Position numbers and translations under genes: made by a program
Shown: piece by piece, positions 11,401-23,339 of the stretch
Numbering within the stretch: the stretch's first letter is position 1
Layout of the letters: every line of letters begins with the position of its first letter
The notes under the pieces: generated by a model
Database searches by the model: none
Told to the model about the DNA's origin: nothing
Seen by the model: the letters and a program-made list of their open reading frames with translations, nothing else
Origin: Mytilus galloprovincialis
Lineage: Eukaryota; Mollusca; Bivalvia; Mytilida; Mytilidae
Assembly (NCBI RefSeq): GCF_965363235.1
Contig: NC_134838.1
Span: 5,213,001 to 5,277,000, forward strand
Direction of reading: 5' to 3'
Length of the DNA stretch: 64,000 nucleotides

Positions 11401-14400
11401 ATTACCAAGGTGGGTAGACTATAGCAGTATGACCAGTAAATTAGAATCTAATAGGTCGGTAGACGTATTTGCAACCGCTTTTAAATTCCGCATTGCATCA
11501 TCACTTCAAATAGAATTATAAAAAAGAAGATGTGGTAAGATTGCCAATGAGACAACTGTCCACAAGAGACCAAAATAACGCAGACATTAACAATTATAGG
11601 TCGCCGTACGGCCTTCAACAATGAGCAAAGCCCATACCGCATAGTCAGCCATAAAAGGCCCCGATAAGACAATGTAAAACAATTCAAACGAGAAAATGAC
11701 GGCCTTATTATATAAAAGAAAAATGAACGAAAAAAAAAATGTAACACATAACCAAACGACAACCACTGAATTACAGGCTCCTGACTTGGGAAAGGCACAT
11801 ACATAAATAATGTGGCGGGGTTAAACATGTCAGTTAGTTGGTTAAACCATGTGATTGAAAACAATAGACTGAACAGGTTGTTAACACTTTCAACTATCAA
11901 TAGGGTCACGCAACATTTTCGGAATGATAAGTTCATGTAAGCGTTAATTGTGTTACAGTTACGAAATTATAGTGATGTTGATCCTAAAACATTGATCTGG
12001 TCATGATCTAAGTTTGTGAATTATGTTTGCAGTTTTCTTGACATGCATTGTGACGTGTCATCGTATTAATTCTATATTAGAAAACTATAGCAGTTATATT
12101 AGAAAAGTATCGCATTCATAAATTTTTGATATTAAAAAATCATCGCTATGATATAAGACAAATATCGCATTGATATTTTAAAATATAGCAGTATCGTTGA
12201 CTTATAGGTGATTTTGGCGTAGCAAACAATTAAATTCATCTCAATTGCATTCCACTGAATTTGCTCCATGATATTTATAGAATGTGTACATCTACAAATG
12301 ATAAATCGTGCATTTATGTTTCATTTATTCAATAATTCAGTTTTCTCGTTTAAATCCACCTTGCTTGTTATTACATAAAATAACTCATGAAAATTATACA
12401 CCAGACGTATGTCATGTTAAATGTCACCCTTTTTTAGAAAAGAGTCATTACTTTATACCGAGAAATCTGCCTTTCTTCGTACAAATGCTAACATTCGTCT
12501 GAAATTTCCCACAATGCAACTCGTTGATATAAGACAATATCGCTCGTTGATATAAGAAAAGTTTTTATCGAATCGCTTCTTCCATAGACTGCTTAAGTGT
12601 TTAAAAAGTGTCAAAAATCTTTCGTCAGATGAACCTGAAATTTGAGGCCAAAATCGGCCCTTACCGGACCTATTCCTTTCCTAACTTTTTATCAGCAAAT
12701 ATTTGAGCAGTGGTTCTTATGTGATTAGATTGGTGTATCGTTGACTTCAACCCCAAATGATTAATTTTAATACTTCCTAAAACAAACTAACGATGACAAC
12801 CTTATTGAAAATTGGGTCTAGGTCATCTTCTTTTACCCAAATGAGAATGTGACATTTGCAATCCCAAAAGCAAGATTTTTTCAATTATTACTCCTCCTAA
12901 TGATTATATTTTAAAAATCATGTATGTGGATCTTGTTAATTAATTTGATTTAACAATCAGAAACCAACAATCTTTTGCAAAGAATATTTGAATCACAGGT
13001 TGAATGTATATAGGGGAAATTTTTAATAAACCATTCTTCCTGAATCAAATCGACATCGGTAATGATATAAAAAGTGTCTAGCTCAACAAGAAAACTATGA
13101 ATATAACTTTTATCGGTGTACCTTAATAGCATCAAAAAATGGTTTGTACCGGTTACAATCGTCAAAATCCATACAGGATTCGTTTATAGCGAAATCAAAG
13201 TCGCCTACAAGGTCATCAAGTTGGCTCACATCGTTCTTCAGTCCGATAGCTAAACCATAGCCGTGTGCTTCTGTAAAGGAATTTTAAAAGGTTTTAGTAG
13301 TGTATACTTATTGACTGGGTATAAATGGAATAGTAAGTGTATTGTCCCCCGACGTGCAACTATTTTCCTGAGGCATTTTACGAGATTCAGTATCATATGT
13401 TGTGTGCAGGTGGTTTACAAAAGTTAGATGTTACAACAAACATCATTCATTTGAATCACCTTCGTTCAGATAAAATTGGGTATATTTAATATCACCCTCT
13501 TTATTTAGATATTAGCAGTTGATAACACATTTTTAATATTGTTCTTTGAGGAGAAAATGTAGACTTTAACATATTGAGAGGAAAATGCTTTAGTGTAACA
13601 TATGAATAGTTTACGTGTTTGCTGAATAACGACAACGGAAGTGAACCGCTGTTCGATAGTCATAATAAGATTAAGCAAAAAATAAATCAGAGTAACAACC
13701 AAAGCCCGAGGGAAACACATCAGCTTTGAAACAGTATTGCAAAGTTTAAACTTGAGTAAAAAGTGAGGAACGTCGGAATTTGTCCGTCCGGAATATAAAT
13801 CTTCTTATATAAAATTGAGAATGGAAATGGGGAATGTGCCAAAGAGACAACAACCCGACCAAAGAAAATAAACAAAATGACAATAATACATAAATAACAA
13901 CAGACTACTAGCAGTTAACTGACATGCCAGCTCCAGACTTCAATTAAACTGACTGAAAGATTATGATTTCATCATATGAACATCAGGCACAATCCTTCCC
14001 GTTAGGGGTTTTACCTATTGCTAAATATCTGTTATAGTCCAATTGATTTTCTGGTGTCAAATAAAGTCCTGCTTGATTCTCTACCCATCCATCAACATTA
14101 TCCGGACATACACCATCACAATGCCGAGATTGTGCGTATTCAAATCGATCCCTCATTATACGTCTTACCCTGAAAAACAACGTAATCCAAAATACGAAAT
14201 ATTTTATTAAAAAAAGCTCCATTATGAATATGTGCACAGCCAATTCAGTGGTTGTCGTCTGTTGGTGTGTTACATATTTTGTTTTCTATCATTTTTTTAT
14301 ACATAGTGTAGGCCGTTATTTTTCTCGTTTCCGGACATACACCATCACAATGCCGAGATTTGGTATTCAAATCGATCCCTCATTATACGTCTTACCCTGA

Positions 14401-16698
14401 AAAACAACGTAATCCAAAATACGAAATATTTTTTTTTTTAAAAAAGCTCCATTATGAATATGTGCACAGAAAATTCAGTGGTTGTCGTCTGTTGGTGTGT
14501 TACATATTTTGTTTTCTATCATTTTTTTATACATAGTGTAGGCCATTATTTTTCTCGTTTAAATTGTTTCACATTTGTAATTTGGGGACTTTTATTAGGT
14601 CAAAAAAGGCAAAAACTCAAAAACTTAACTTTCACCACTGAACCATAAAAATGATGTAAGGTCAGTGACACATGCCAGTTGGACATGCACACCTAACAGT
14701 TATTGCACACACCAAACATATAGTAGATCTATTGTATACAGTAAAAAAAACAGACTAAAACACAAAAACCTAACTATAACCACTGAACTAGAAAATGAGG
14801 TAAACGTCAGATGACATCTGCTAGTTAGATGTGGCCATCTTACAATCCTCCCATACGCCAAATATACTAGACCTATTGTTTATAGTATCTGAAATATAGA
14901 CAACCTTCCCAATTTCCATTCTCAATTTTATTGACCACCAAAACTTAACCTTGTTCACTGATTCATGAATTGAGGTCAAGGTCAGGTGGAAACTGTCGGA
15001 CGGGCATGATGACCTTGCAAGGTACGCACATACCAAATATATAGATATCCTATTACTCATATTAAGAGAAAAATTTACATTACAAACAAATCTTAGTCAC
15101 TGAACCATGAAAATGATGTCAAGGACAATAGACATGTGATAGACGGAACCTTCGCAACAAAAGGCATATATTTACAAAGTATTAAGTATCCAGGTCTTCC
15201 ACCTTTTAAATAGTTAGTTAACGCCGCCGTCGCCGACTCCGGATCACTCTCCCGATGTCGCGCTTTCTGCCACAAAAGTCGTAGGCTCGACAAAAATTGA
15301 GAAAAAAAAATCATTTCAGAGCAAAAAACTGCTTATCATGTCATCCAATGATTTGGTCATATTGGTATTTTGGTATATCTCATATGACTGATCATGTTTG
15401 CCTCTTATAATTTTTAACTATGAATATCTTTTTTTAAACAACTGATAACTTTTGGTAAAAATATAAAATAGGTAGATCTTGACATTTTGATCATCTTACC
15501 CAAGATGTCAGTTCCAATTTTATCCATGGCTGTCGTGTTAGAGGTTTGTCTAGAATAAAATAAACACGAACTTTGTACTGATAGTGTATGGCCAAAGGAG
15601 CATAAAGGCCAAGTTTGTTTGAAATTGATTCCGAACAGATCTTCGAACAAGTTTACGACGGACAAAATACGACGACCGACGCAATGTGTGCTAACAAAAT
15701 AGGTATACATACTGACTATTTTTTATATCAACCCATGTGTCGCCTGGTCGGTCTTCATTAGGAAGCCCAAGTCCATCGGATGGGAAGTCGAGGTAATCAG
15801 GTCGCCTATGTTCTTTTGTTCCAGCAGAAAAGTAACATATCACTCTCTTCCCTTTCCTGAATTTGAAGGAAACATATTGATTTATAGAAAACTTGAGAAT
15901 AAAAATGGGTGTATGGTATAAATAAAATAACAAACACATTTATGTCAAATTGTTTGCGGTAGATGGTGCAATTATAATAAAACAAAAAATCACAAAAATA
16001 CAAAATTCCGAGGAAATTCCAAGACGGCAAGTCCGTTATCAAATGGGAAATCAAAAGCTCAAACCCATCAAATGATAATAAAAAAAATGTATCGATGAAT
16101 TTGAGAACGTACGTCTGCAACACATTATGATACCGTCACTGACTGTTTAGAAGCCAGAACATAAATGGTCTATCACCAGTACGATCGACCTAAGTCACCA
16201 TAAGTAGACATACTTGATAAGAAGATGTGGTACGAGTGCAAATGAGACAACTTTCCATCTAAGTCAAAATTTATAAAAGTAAACCATTATAGGTCAAAGT
16301 ACGGTCTTCAACACGGAGCCTTGGCTCACAGCGAACAGCAAGCTATAAAGGGCCCCAAAATATACCATTTTTAGTCATATTTATTTTGTTTTTTTAAGAA
16401 ATATTTGCATATCAAATAAAATAAAAACACGGACTAAATTCCCGAAATTTTTTTTCAATACCATTTTTTTTTCAACTAGAAACAATATGACAAACCTGTG
16501 GAGATCTTCAATGATACTTGTATGCACTTCAAACAAATCGACGACAAACATTTCTCCATGAACACCAGTGTTGATGTAAGTTTCATTAATCACATCGTTC
16601 CATGCCATGTGCGGATGTGGGTGCCACCATGATGCATGTGAAATTGAAAAACACAAAATCAAAATTTCAAAAGTTGGCGACATTTTTAAACCAATCAT
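8415..16698 (-). CDS. GH114-like secreted glycoside hydrolase, copy B (complete, 5 exons)
   Basis: Exons on the minus strand: 16496-16698, 15713-15856, 14015-14169, 13122-13270, 8415-8555; 792 coding bases, 263 residues, all borders GT..AG with matching phase. It resembles family 114 (endo-alpha-1,4-polygalactosaminidase type, TIM barrel). Features in order: signal peptide with core FEILILCF; MAWNDVI; VVDLFEVH; VICYFSAGT at 73-81; WVDI near 111; CDGVCPDNVDGW at 133-144; GLKNDV at 177-182; FAINESC at 194-200; VFHIQYV at 219-225; a C-terminal WKIGC. Asp139/Asp142 and Glu198 sit where the family's catalytic acids are expected. Family members usually read V-E-P-D-N where this has V-C-P-D-N. The protein should be secreted and act on galactosamine-rich polysaccharide, which is inference. 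Start is the first Met; the Met five codons later matches copy A better. Intron 4 is 4.6 kb and full of repeats. Exon 3 has a nearby partial duplicate. Confidence 0.85.
10378..10700 (+). repeat. Bivalve interspersed repeat, GAGCCTTGGCTCACA subfamily
   Basis: Same 5' block (GATGTGGTGTGAGTGCCAATG) as the 4330 family, but followed by ACGGAGCCTTGGCTCACACC and a short GACCCCAAAATTAC block. Other copies of this subfamily are at 16218-16370 and, truncated, at 38395-38500. Confidence 0.7.
11519..11835 (+). repeat. Bivalve interspersed repeat, AATGAGCAAAGCCCATACC subfamily
   Basis: Very close to 4330-4720 across its length. The 151-codon minus-strand open frame over 11481-11936 lies almost entirely in this repeat and is not considered a gene. 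Confidence 0.75.
13805..13935 (+). repeat. Interspersed repeat (AATGTGCCAAAGAGACAACA family)
   Basis: Shares TTGAGAATGGAAATGGGGAA and CAAAGAGACAACAACCCGACC with 46064-46200. It lies between exons 3 and 4 of GH114-B. Confidence 0.65.
14101..14560 (-). repeat. 230-bp tandem duplication of the exon 3 acceptor and 5' half (GH114-B)
   Basis: 14101-14330 and 14331-14560 are near-identical direct repeats. In the direction of the gene each holds intron sequence, the TTTTTCAG acceptor and the first ~65 bases of exon 3. The copy at 14331-14560 is upstream and lacks a few bases inside the exon part and the exon's 3' half and donor. It is a decoy acceptor; the copy that continues into the full exon (14015-14169) must be the working one. 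Confidence 0.85.
14580..15310 (-). repeat. Interspersed repeat (TGACCTTGACCTCATTTTCATGG family), minus strand
   Basis: Inverted copy of the family seen on the plus strand at 59700-60790: repeated blocks of CACTGAACCATGAAAATGA and (inverted) TTACAAAGTATTAAGTATCC. Its end has the GC-rich CGCCGCCGTCGCCGACTCCGG and GTCGTAGGCTCGACAAAAA stretch. It lies in intron 2 of GH114-B. Confidence 0.65.
16218..16370 (+). repeat. Bivalve interspersed repeat, truncated
   Basis: Copy of the 10378-10700 subfamily cut off after AAGCTATAAAGGGCCCCAAA, just 3' of exon 1 of GH114-B. Confidence 0.7.
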
Positions 16699-17188
16699 TA
16701 ATCTATTACCTAATAAGTATCTTTGTTCAATGCTCTATTTTCTTATCAGTTGCAATTACTTATATCTATGTATATAGTTATCATAAGAAAGGGTCGTGAC
16801 CTATAGTTATTTATTGAACCAAGTCGGGAAATTGACAGTTGTGTTCTATTCGTTTGAATTTTTTGACCTTCTGATTTTGCCATTTGATGCGAAACTTTCC
16901 GATTCGAAATATATAATTTTCTTTTTACATAGATATCATATCAAAAGTTTCGTTTTTTTTAATTTTATTTCATTTTATTTTTAAATATTGCATTAAAAGT
17001 GTAAGTTTGAGGTTAATAAGGTATGCGTGTATTTCAAGCGTTCTCAAATAAGCAGCAAAAACTACAAATTGTTACTAGTATATCAAATTTCCATGAAACC
17101 TCATACCATATTGCTGTGAAATTTCCCACTCTAGGAACGATTTGAAGCAGATATCGATACAAAAAAGCAGCAAACGATATCTTAGACC

Positions 17189-17810
17189 CCGTTAACACTA
17201 GACCATTTAGATCGATTTAAACTTGATCGGTTTACTTTAGATCGATTTGAGGGCTAATGTGAACGCTTCCAATCACTCTCCAATCGGTCTAAACTAAAAT
17301 ACCAAAAAGAGGTAGTTTAGTTTGAATCGATCTAAAGTAAACCGATCTTACTTTTAATGTGAACGTCTTCGACGTAGCATTAATTTGCAAAATCTTTGTC
17401 TTCTTTTCTTATGTTGATTTTTTTCTTTTCACTGACGAACCGCAGTATTTCGTCATGTTAAAACTTCGTTGCTTCATTGTTTTTTGAAAATTAAAGAAAC
17501 TGCAATAACACCAGTATCAAAATTTTAACTTGTGATTCAAGAGTAATTCAAACAATAACTTCATCCGATTGCTGAGTCCGATTGTTTTTTTTCAAGTGTG
17601 TGTAGCAGTGTATCAACACATGAATTTGATAAATTAGTTCTATTTATACGCAATGTCGATTGCGATTTTAAATGTAGTGTGAATGCACTGGTTCAGATTA
17701 GACCGTTAGAGATTGTTTTGATAAGAGATAATGTAAACGCCAACTGGTTTTATTTAGATCGATTCAAATTAGATCGATTAGAGAAAAAAATGCTAGTGTG
17801 AACGGTGTAC
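17189..17810. mobile_element. MITE-like element rich in ATCGATCTAA motifs
   Basis: Starts CCGTTAACACTAGACCATTT and ends with the inverted, diverged AAATGCTAGTGTGAACGG. Inside, TTTAGATCGATTTAAAC-like motifs occur in both orientations, forming several inverted repeats. No transposase is seen. It lies about 500 bases upstream of GH114-B. Confidence 0.6.
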
Positions 17811-18500
17811 ATATTACAATCTAAATAAAGGCAACAGTAGTATACCTCATCCATGGTTAATAATCGATTAAGCGAAAGCAAATCCGGGTTACAAACTGAA
17901 ACATACGCCTAACTACATAGAAAAGATCCCCTTATATTAACATTGAATTGTCCATATTTTGAGTTAGAGCTGCATGCCGAAGTTTTCTATAATTTTTATA
18001 TAATTTGCACCAAAAGTAAAACAAAGTAAAATCACAAAAATACTGAACTGAAAATTTACTGCCAAATTTTTTTTTAATTTTTGGGGTCGTAAAAAAACCG
18101 TTAGGTGTTCATCACCTTTCGCACGTAGCTTTGTTCAGTATCCTCTGTACAACTTATGATTGGAAACAACTGTTACAAACCCCCATTCAAATTAATAAAA
18201 ACTTACTGCTATCATCTTGGATATTACAAGTCACAGTCACAAACCAGGTTTAATCATCCATTGTCTACATCAGAGACTTTCTATAGTAAACAAAGTCCCT
18301 GTCTACATACAGACATGCCTGTATTAAGTCAGGTATATGACAGTTATTTTCCATTCGTTTGATGTGTTTGAGCTTTTGATATTTACTTTTTGATAAAGGA
18401 CTTTCCGTTTTGAATTTTTTTTTGTGCGAGTATTTTTGATATTTAACTTTTTTTTGTGTTCAATAAGATGAAGAGGATAAAAGATCCTAATTTAAACTTT
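17811..18500. other. No gene recognised
   Basis: AT-rich sequence with a weak copy of the 3264/4850 repeat in reverse at 17820-17910. Nothing else is identified. Confidence 0.4.
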
Positions 18501-18529
18501 TCTTAACAAACTAATGTCTCAATGTCATC

Positions 18530-19200
18530 AACTTGGGCAATATCCATCATCCTACAGTTCACTCTAAAATACCTCCCTATTCAAAATATCAATATGTACC
18601 TAACATTTGTATACTTATACCAAACCAATTCAACTAAAATGTTCAATACATTCACATGTTGCAGGATCTTTATATTGACCACTTCCAAGTCTAAACCGCT
18701 TGATTGCATCTGTGCTAGTTCACCATTTATGTATAATCTGGCTGGGCACATTATAACTGGGGTCCAAACCTTGTCAATAACACTTCTCTGCGAAATCTTT
18801 TTTATAAAGGCCTGAAGTACTGTGAGCCTAAATCAATCAATTTGAAACACAAACTTTAAAATACTGATTGATTCAGTTAAGGACTATGCTAGGTGCTCGG
18901 TTAAACATGAGAAAGAAGACGTAGATAGTCTTTCTGACTGGATTAGGACTGTGAGGTCGCTGATACAAATCAAAAGTTAAGAACTAAATGGGTCTATGAA
19001 TACCCATGCTACATCAATCTTTATAGACCTGTATGTTTCAAAACACCTGGACAAATATGTTATTGTCCCTGCAGATAAAGCCCAAAACAACATCATATTA
19101 GTGCCTAAAACAACATCATATTAGTGCCTAAAACAACATCATATTAGTGCCTAAATCATATTACATTGAATGCTGGATAAATGAATAAAATATTTGCAAT
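18530..19200 (+). mobile_element. Degraded retroelement (Penelope-like) N-terminal remnant
   Basis: Translated blocks in several frames resemble the region upstream of the reverse transcriptase core in a bivalve retroelement family: AGHIITG near 18743, DSVKDYAR near 18870 and VIVPADKAQNNI near 19062. The fragment is broken many times and ends in a short triplication of CCTAAAACAACATCATATTAG at 19082-19155. The pieces near 41.0 and 52.7 kb appear to be 3' parts of the same family. Confidence 0.6.
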
Positions 19201-19398
19201 TCACTTGGAAACTCAACATATACCCAAACACTAGAACAAGGAGGAAACCCAGAGTAAATATAGGTCATCAAATTATTGTTAATACATTGTATTTGTATAC
19301 TACCATTTAGGCATATTGAATATTTTGAGGGAAGCCAACCTAAAACATCCTAATTTTGAAAATCAGTATGGTATCAGAATACAACATAGTAACCAGAT

Positions 19399-21210
19399 GC
19401 TCCGCAGGGCGTAGCTTTATACGACTGCAGAGGTTGAACCCTGAATGGTTGGGGCAAGTATGGACACAACATTCAAGCTGGATTCAGCTCTAAATTTGGA
19501 TTGTGATTAAATAGTTGACACAGCATAGGTTTCTGACACAGAATGAATGTGTTCTAATGAACTTAAAATTTTTGTTTTCTCTTAGAGCAATTCACTATGC
19601 TGTTGAATATTAATCCTCTCAAAAAAAATGTTTGAAGAAATTTTCTTTTTTATTTATGAAATTTCAAATGAGAAAAATTGAACCCAATTTTTTTAATCAC
19701 ATCCCCCTTTCCCTTATTCCAAAACTAATCTCAATTAAAATTTCTAATGGAGTTTGCAACAATAACTACTCATTTAAATACATCATAAAATATTAAGATG
19801 TAAAAAAACTGCTTGTTATCACTGAATGGTAAAGATTATTTTAATTTATCAGTTGGTAGTAAAAAGTGAATATACATTGTATATTGTATATAACAAAGAT
19901 TTAAGTTGATTCTGGACAAAGAAAGATAACTCCAATTAAAAAAAAATCTTGCTATTGCACAATATTTTGCAATTAGATATTTCTTGCTTACTATTCTGGA
20001 CAAAGAAAGATAACTCTAATTAAAAAAAAATTTGCTATTTCACAATATTGTGCAATTAGATATTTCTTGCCATTGCGCAATACTGTGCAATTGAAAAGAC
20101 TTGCTATTGCACAATACTTAATATAATAATTTTAGATCCTGATTTGGACCAACTTGAAAACTGGGCCCATAATAAAAAATCTAAGTACATTTTTGGATTC
20201 AGCATATCAAAGAACCCCAAGATTTCAATTTTTGTTAAAATCGGACTAAGTTTAATTTTGGACCCTTTGGACTTTAGTGTAGACCAATTTGAAAACAGGA
20301 CCAAAAATGAAGAATCTACATACACAGTTAGATTTGGTATATCAAAGAACCCCATTTATTCAATTTTTGATGAAATCAAACAAAGTTTAATTTTGGACCC
20401 CGATTTGGACCAACTTGAAAACTAGGCCAATAATCAAGAATCTAAGTACATTTTTAGATTCAGCATATCAAAGAACCTAACTGATTCATTTTTTGTCAAA
20501 ATCAAACTAAGTTTAATTTTGGACCCTTTGGACCTTAATGTAGACCAATTTGAAAACGGGACCAAAAGTTAAGAATCTACATACACAGTCATGACAGTTA
20601 GATTCGGCATATCAAAGAACCCCAATTATTCAATTTTGATGAAATCAAACAAAGTTTAATTTTGGACCCTTTGGGCCCCTTATTCTGTTGGGACCAAAAC
20701 TCCCAAAATCAATACCAACCTTCCTTTTATGGTCATAAACCTTGTGTTTAAATTTCATAGATTTCTATTTACTTAAACTAAAGTTATTGTGCGAAAACCA
20801 AGAATAATGCTTATTTGGGCCCTTTTTTGGCCCCTAATTCCTAAACTGTTGAAACCAAAACTCCCAAAATCAATCCCAACCGTTCTTTTGTGGTCATAAA
20901 CCTTGTGTCAAAATTTCATAGATTTCTATTAACTTAAACTAAAGTTATAGTGCGAAAACCAAGAAAATGCTTATTTGGGCCCTTTTTGGCCCCTAATTCC
21001 TAAAATGTTGGGACCAAAACTCCCAAAATCAATACCAACCTTCCTTTTGTGGTCATAAACCTTGTGTTAAAATTTCATAGATTTCCATTCACTTTTACTA
21101 AAGTTAGAGTGCGAAAACTAAAAGTATTTGGACGACGACGACGCAGACGACGACGCCAACGTGATAGCAATATACGACGAAAAATTTTTCAAATTTTGCG
21201 GTCGTATAAA
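19399..21210 (+). mobile_element. 1.8-kb non-coding mussel element with TTTATACGAC ends
   Basis: The left end reads GCTTTATACGACTGCAGAGG and the right end GCGGTCGTATAAAA, an inverted pair. The interior carries repeats of TTGCTATTGCACAATA at 19940-20115, then two to three units of a ~225-bp repeat (AAAACTGGGCCAATAATCAAG type) and three units of a CCCCTAATTCCTAAA repeat, ending in a GACGACGACGC run. The 83-93 codon frames here are repeat sequence. I recall this as a common mussel repeat; the name is unknown to me. Confidence 0.6.
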
Positions 21211-21384
21211 AACATAACCACAGCAGTCAGCAAAGTTCAATTATATTATTGAAGCAGAAGGCTTAAACATTGTATGAAGACTGGTTGATTTGGCTAATAG
21301 ATGGCAACTGTCACCCATATTGTATATTCAATTCCATTTCCAGTACCCTATATAAAACCCAACCCATTTAAGCATGTGTAAAAA

Positions 21385-22190
21385 AAAATTGTAAGGGTTC
21401 TGAGGAACCCAGTGTCTCGCCTACTCTTTCTGTTTATCGCAAGCTCAACAAAAATGAGGAAACAAATCAATAAAATATTCCTGTTGATACTATCTATTGA
21501 TTGTAAGAAGCTTCTGTCCAAGTTTGGTAAAAATCCAGGATAGTTTATGTAATAAATGTTTAAAAAATTTAACTGCACACTGAATGTAATGTTAACTAGA
21601 AGAAAACAAAATTTCCTTATAGATACTAGCTTTTTATCATAAACAAGCTTCTTTCCAAGTTTGGTATAAATCCAAAATACTATAAGAAAGTTATTAAAAT
21701 TTTAAAAAGTTAAACCACAGAGCGAATATGTTGTTTCGCAGCAAATCTAAGTCACTTTAAAAGTAAAATACAAAAAAATAGATTTATTTTTTTACAAAAT
21801 TTCCTTCTAGATACTAGCTTTTGATCATAAACAAGCTTCTGTCCAAGTTTGGTACAAATCCAAAATAGTTTAAGAAAGTTATTAAAATTCTAAAAACTTT
21901 AACCACAGAGTGAATGTAATATTTCCCGGCAGAAAAACTAAGTCCATTTATAAGTAAAATACGGAAAAAATGGAATTTTATTTTTACAAAATTTACTTCT
22001 GGATACTATCTTTTGATCATAAACAAGCTTTTGTCCAAGTTTGGTAGAAATCCAGGATCGTTTGAGAAAGTTATTCAAATTTCAAAAACTTTAACCACAG
22101 AGTGAATATTTGTGGACGCCGTTGCCGACGACGAAATGTAGGATCGCTTAGTCTCGCTTTTTCGACTAAAGTCGAAGGCTCGACAAATAA
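21385..22190 (+). repeat. Interspersed repeat, copy 1, with ~170-bp internal units
   Basis: Starts GTAAGGGTTCTGAGGAACCC (a short palindrome), then repeated units with AAACAAGCTTCTGTCCAAGTT and TTAACCACAGAGTGAAT. It ends GGACGCCGTTGCCGACGACG and TCGACTAAAGTCGAAGGCTCG. There is no coding content. Confidence 0.75.
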
Positions 22191-22494
22191 GAGTCAAATG
22201 AACATTATGTTCATTAATAATTCATTTATTTTCTAAACAAATAACAAATACAGTAATGACTGTACCTATAATGAAAAAAAAACTTTTAAAAATACCTTTT
22301 TTATAATAATTTCACAAAAAAATTATATGCGAGTTTCAGAAATAGAGTTAGTGACCCATATTTGCCGCATAATTCATTCATTTCCATTTACATCCGACCT
22401 ACATTCGAATATTTGGAACTATTTATTGAAATTTTACTATATGAAAAAAATGTTTGATAAAGGAATTATCTTCAAAACATTGGTTAATTGTTCT

Positions 22495-23335
22495 AAAAAT
22501 TTGTAAGGGTTCCACGGAACCCGGTGTCTCGCCTACTTTTTCTGTTAATCGCAGACTCAACAAAAATGAGGAAAAACATCAATAAAAATTTCCCTCACAA
22601 TACTGTCTTTTGATTGAAAGAAGCTTCCAAGTTTGGTAAAAAAATCCAGGATAGTTTATGAATCTAATAAATGTTTTATAAACTTTAACTGCAGACTGTA
22701 TGTAATGTTAACTGAAAGAAAAACTAAGTCCATTTATAAGTAAAATACGGAAAAAGTGAATTTTTTTTTTACAAAATTTACTTCTGAATAATATCTTATG
22801 ATCAGAAATAAGCTTTTGTCTAAGTTTGGTAGAAATCCAGGATAGTTTAAGAACATTATAAAATTTTAAAAACTTAAACCACAAAGTCCATTTATAAGTG
22901 AAATACGGAAAAGTGGAAATTTATTTTTACAAAATTTTCTTCTTGATACTATCTTATGATCATAAACAAGCTTCTGTCCAAGTTTGGTACAAATCAAGGA
23001 TAGTTTATGAAAGTTATTAAAATTTTAAAAACTTTAACCACAGAGTGAATGTAATGTTTCCTCGCAGAAAAAACTAAGTCCATTTATAAGTAAAATACGG
23101 AAAAAATGGAATTTTATTTTTACAAAATTTACTTCTGGATACTTTCTTATGATCATAAACAAGCTTCTGTCCAAGTTTGGTAGAAATTCAGTATAGTTTA
23201 AGAAAGTTATTAAAATTTCAAAAACTTTAACCACAGAGTGAATATTTGTGGACGCCGCCGCCGCCGACGACGACGCCGACGGAATGTAGGATCGCTTAGT
23301 CTCGCTTTTTCGACTAAAGTCGAAGGCTCGACAAA
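22495..23335 (+). repeat. Interspersed repeat, copy 2 of the 21385 family
   Basis: Same order as 21385-22190: GTAAGGGTTCCACGGAACCC at the left, internal ~170-bp units, and the GCCGCCGCCGACGACGACG and AAAGTCGAAGGCTCGAC right end. The two copies are in the same orientation, 300 bases apart. Confidence 0.75.
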
Positions 23336-23339
23336 AATG

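Larger units (their letters stand above)
8627..12690. mobile_element. 4-kb region bounded by inverted repeats inside GH114-B intron 4
   Basis: AGGTCCAGTAAGACCCC near 8632 is inverted as the GGGCCGATTTTGGCCTC and ACCGGACCTATTCC blocks at 12640-12680. A second, longer pair, about 9224-9300 and 12520-12605, shares CACTTAAGCAGTCTATGGAAG and AAAAACTTTTCTTATATCA in opposite orientation. The interior has other repeats at 10378 and 11519. It may be one old fold-back transposon enlarged by later insertions. The 8556-8626 edge is intron. Confidence 0.5.

Noticed and set aside
11481-11936. 151-codon minus-strand frame
   Set aside because: It lies over an interspersed repeat that occurs many times in the window and has no conserved domain.
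20104-20425. Paired 83- and 93-codon frames on opposite strands
   Set aside because: Both are read from a diverged 225-bp repeat inside the 19399-21210 element.
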